Origin: Nocardioidaceae bacterium
GTDB taxonomy: Bacteria > Actinomycetota > Actinomycetes > Propionibacteriales > Nocardioidaceae
Reading direction: 5' to 3'
DNA length: 8,102 nucleotides
Assembly (NCBI GenBank): GCA_013696365.1
Contig: JACCYS010000247.1
Location: 1 to 8,102, forward strand
Positions 6,382 through 8,102 of this stretch are shown here, one piece after another; the first letter of the stretch is position 1, and every line of letters starts with the position of its first letter. The position numbers were made by a program, and so were the translations under genes. Below the pieces are notes generated by a model. The model saw nothing but the letters and a program-made list of their open reading frames with translations, was not told the DNA's origin and did no database searches.

Positions 6382-7635
6382 ATGCCTGCACCGGGCGCCG
6401 CAGCCGGCAGCCAACGGGTCTTCTTGCACGTGGGGCCACCGAAGACGGGCACGACGTACGTGCAGAGCGTGCTCTGGACCAATCGCAAGGACCTGCGTGA
6501 GGCGGGTGTGCTGTTGCCGGGGCGGGGTCGGACGGCGCACTTCAGCGCGTCCGGCGACCTGCGTGGACGGGTCAAGGCCCGCGGCGGTGGCGGTGGCCGG
6601 CTGACAGGCCGTTGGGATCGGTTGGCCGCCGAGGTACGCGACTGGCCAGGCACCAGCGTCATCTCGTGCGAGTGGCTAGCCCCGGCAAGCGACCAACAGA
6701 TCGCGCGGGCGTTGGCGTCCTTCGGATCGGCCGAGGTGCATGTGGTGGCCACCCTGCGCGACCTCGGCCGGGTGGTGCCGGCGGTGTGGCAGGAGCAGGT
6801 GAAGAACGGCAAGAGTTTCACCATGAGCGAGTTCCTCGACCTGCTGGCCCATCCCGTCCCGGACAGCTACGGCGAGCTGTTCTGGAGCGTGCAGGATCCC
6901 CGCCAGATGGTGGGCCGCTGGGGCCGTCACCTGCCCCCAGATCGGGTGCATGTCGTGACGCTTCCCGGATCAGGCGCCGCACCCGACGAGCTCTGGACGC
7001 GGTTCAGCTCACTGTTCCTCAGCGACTCCAGCGCCTACGACACCACGAGTGTCCGCGCAAACCCTGGGTTGGACCCAGCTGCCGCCGAGCTGCTGCGCCG
7101 GGTCAATGCGGATCTCGGGGGACGGATGCGCAAGGCCTCGCACTCGCCGCTGGTCAAGCAACTGCTGCACGGCGAGTTGACCAAGGAGCAGTCCGGGCGC
7201 AAGACGCGGCTGCCGGTGGAGGCCGTGGCCCCGATCGCCGCAACGGCACAGGCGGCGGTGGAGTGGCTCCGCGGCTCGGGCCACGATGTGGTGGGGGAAC
7301 TGGACGAGCTGGGGGTGGACACCACCCCCCGAGAGACCTCGCTGCCAGAGGACTCACCCGAGGACGAGGTGTCCCGCGCGGCCGTGCATGCGATGACTGC
7401 GTTGTTGTTGACGATGCAGGCTGACGGGGCGCACAAGCGCAAGGTGTGGCGGAATCAGGACGGTGCGGACCAGTCTGGCGGGCCGTCCGACTCCGAGGCG
7501 CCGGCCGAGTCGGACGCGTCGCCGTCGGGCGGACCGGTCACGCCGCGAGCACGGGCACTGTCGGTGGCGCGACGCGCGACCCGTGTGGGTCGACGCGCAG
7601 CCGGTGCCGCACGGCGCCGCGTGGCGGGGGGATAA
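6382..7635 (+). CDS. Sulfotransferase-like P-loop protein, first of two tandem copies
   Basis: A 417-residue protein with the nucleotide-binding loop of the sulfotransferase fold near its N terminus: FLHVGPPKTGTTYVQSVLW (14-32), where PKTGTT corresponds to the 5'-phosphosulfate (PAPS) loop. A second conserved strand, VVATLRDLGRVVPAVWQE (121-138), fits the 3'-phosphate site, where an Arg and a later Ser/Trp region bind PAPS. The segments DRVHVVTLP (187-195) and RANPGLDPAAAELLRRVN (225-242) resemble later parts of bacterial sulfotransferase-like proteins. The C-terminal 55 residues are low complexity: first Asp/Ser/Gly/Pro-rich, then Arg/Ala-rich, probably disordered or bound to nucleic acid or membrane. 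No signal peptide is visible, so it is probably cytoplasmic. ATG 6382 is preceded by GGAAAGGA (6367-6374), 7 nt away. Sulfation of an envelope glycan or glycolipid is suggested only by the glycosyltransferase across the shared control region. Another P-loop activity is possible. Confidence 0.75.
   Translation: MPAPGAAAGSQRVFLHVGPPKTGTTYVQSVLWTNRKDLREAGVLLPGRGRTAHFSASGDLRGRVKARGGGGGRLTGRWDRLAAEVRDWPGTSVISCEWLAPASDQQIARALASFGSAEVHVVATLRDLGRVVPAVWQEQVKNGKSFTMSEFLDLLAHPVPDSYGELFWSVQDPRQMVGRWGRHLPPDRVHVVTLPGSGAAPDELWTRFSSLFLSDSSAYDTTSVRANPGLDPAAAELLRRVNADLGGRMRKASHSPLVKQLLHGELTKEQSGRKTRLPVEAVAPIAATAQAAVEWLRGSGHDVVGELDELGVDTTPRETSLPEDSPEDEVSRAAVHAMTALLLTMQADGAHKRKVWRNQDGADQSGGPSDSEAPAESDASPSGGPVTPRARALSVARRATRVGRRAAGAARRRVAGG
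7626..7632 (+). promoter_or_regulatory. Possible ribosome-binding site of the second sulfotransferase-like gene
   Basis: GGGGGGA overlaps the last codons of the first copy and lies 9 nt before TTG 7642. It is a weak match to the consensus, but it is the only purine-rich run in position, which favours TTG 7642 and translation coupled to the upstream gene. Confidence 0.4.
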
Positions 7636-7641
7636 GCGCCG

Positions 7642-8102
7642 TTGTCCCCTCTTCCTGCGCGTGCGGTGCTCCATGTCGGAGCACCCAAGACCGGCACGAC
7701 GTACCTGCAGTCGGTGTTGTGGCGCAATCGGGTGCAGTTGCGCGAGGCTGGGCTGCTGTATCCGCTGCAACAGCCCAACGAACACTTCTCGGCTGCCCTC
7801 GATGTTCGAGAGATGTCGTGGGGAGGTCGCGCGGACGGACCGTGGTTGGGTGCCTGGCAGCGGCTGGTGGCGCGGGTCGAAGCGTGGGATGGCTCGGTCC
7901 TGCTGTCGAACGAACTGCTCGGTGGGGTTACCGCCGATCAGGCCCGCACCATCGCCGACGCCATGTGCGGCCCCTCCGGACGAGAGCTGCACGTGGTGTT
8001 CACCGCGCGAGACTTCGCCCGTCAGCTTCCCTCAGACTGGCAGGAACACATCAAACACCGCCACGACGTGTCGCTGTCGGCCTTTGTTGACGACCTCGTC
8101 AC
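7642..8102 (+). CDS. Sulfotransferase-like P-loop protein, second tandem copy (3' end beyond window)
   Basis: The first 153 codons of a paralogue of the preceding gene, cut by the right edge. It begins at TTG 7642 (SPLPARAVLHVGAPKTGTTY follows the start residue) and keeps the same order of motifs: LHVGAPKTGTTYLQSVLW, REAGLLYP, HFSAALDVRE, a region ending in VLLSNELL (where the first copy has VISCEWL), then ELHVVFTARDFARQLPSDWQEH. About 30 of the first 50 aligned residues are identical to the first copy, so the pair arose by duplication and then diverged well beyond recent copies. The gap to the upstream stop is only 6 bp and both genes are in the same frame. A G-rich run GGGGGGA (7626-7632) inside the end of the first gene is the only possible ribosome-binding site. 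GTG 7666 is an alternative start but sits at the first beta strand and would leave almost nothing before the P-loop. Confidence 0.75.
   Translation, partial: MSPLPARAVLHVGAPKTGTTYLQSVLWRNRVQLREAGLLYPLQQPNEHFSAALDVREMSWGGRADGPWLGAWQRLVARVEAWDGSVLLSNELLGGVTADQARTIADAMCGPSGRELHVVFTARDFARQLPSDWQEHIKHRHDVSLSAFVDDLV

Noticed and set aside
4857..6500. 547-codon plus-strand open frame opposite the GlfT2-like gene
   Set aside because: It lies opposite a convincing glycosyltransferase, has biased composition, and crosses the divergent promoter region into the next gene.
6582..6602. GGC/GGT-rich run encoding five glycines in the first sulfotransferase-like protein
   Set aside because: A simple loop-length variation; the second copy has a different loop at the same point and nothing suggests a programmed slippage site.
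1..8102. tRNA/rRNA genes, insertion sequences, attachment sites and CRISPR arrays
   Set aside because: No cloverleaf-like sequence, transposase, terminal inverted repeats or regularly spaced direct repeats were seen on reading both strands.

Overview
This is an 8.1 kb piece of a high-GC Gram-positive chromosome, almost certainly Actinomycetota. The evidence is strong G/C bias at third codon positions, frequent GTG starts, and actinobacterial protein families: a GAF(-ANTAR) regulator, a GlfT2-type galactofuranosyltransferase and a Streptomyces-type SGNH lipase. A Micrococcales-like lineage (Dermacoccaceae or Intrasporangiaceae type) is a guess from overall impression, not shown by the sequence. 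No RNA gene, insertion sequence, phage gene or CRISPR array was seen.

Layout, left to right. (1) Bases 1-500, minus strand: the N-terminal 166 residues of a GAF-domain regulator that runs off the left edge. (2) Bases 501-621: a divergent intergenic region. (3) Bases 622-3223, plus strand: a three-gene run of a phosphatidylcholine synthase-type CDP-alcohol phosphatidyltransferase (pcs), a DMT/EamA-type multi-pass transporter starting 3 bp later, and the bifunctional riboflavin kinase/FAD synthetase ribF. (4) Bases 3195-6272, minus strand: a GlfT2-like galactofuranosyltransferase followed 18 bp downstream by a secreted SGNH/GDSL hydrolase. The hydrolase converges on ribF, and the two reading frames overlap by 29 bp around a 9-bp hairpin. 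(5) Bases 6273-6381: a second divergent region. It holds a 13-nt exact match to the core of the actinobacterial iron box (DtxR/IdeR/DmdR operator) next to a small inverted repeat. (6) From 6382 to the right edge, plus strand: two tandem paralogous P-loop, sulfotransferase-like proteins in the same reading frame, 6 bp apart, the second cut by the window edge.

How it may work together: the left half is lipid and cofactor housekeeping (PC-type head-group transfer; FMN and FAD synthesis) with a transporter of unknown substrate. The right half looks like a cell-surface glycan module: a processive Galf transferase, an extracytoplasmic esterase or lipase, and two sulfotransferase-like enzymes reading away from the same control region. 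The most interesting hypothesis is a sulfated, or otherwise acidically decorated and acyl-edited, galactofuranan in the cell envelope, possibly under metal-dependent control. The grouping is seen in the sequence. The shared pathway is inference.
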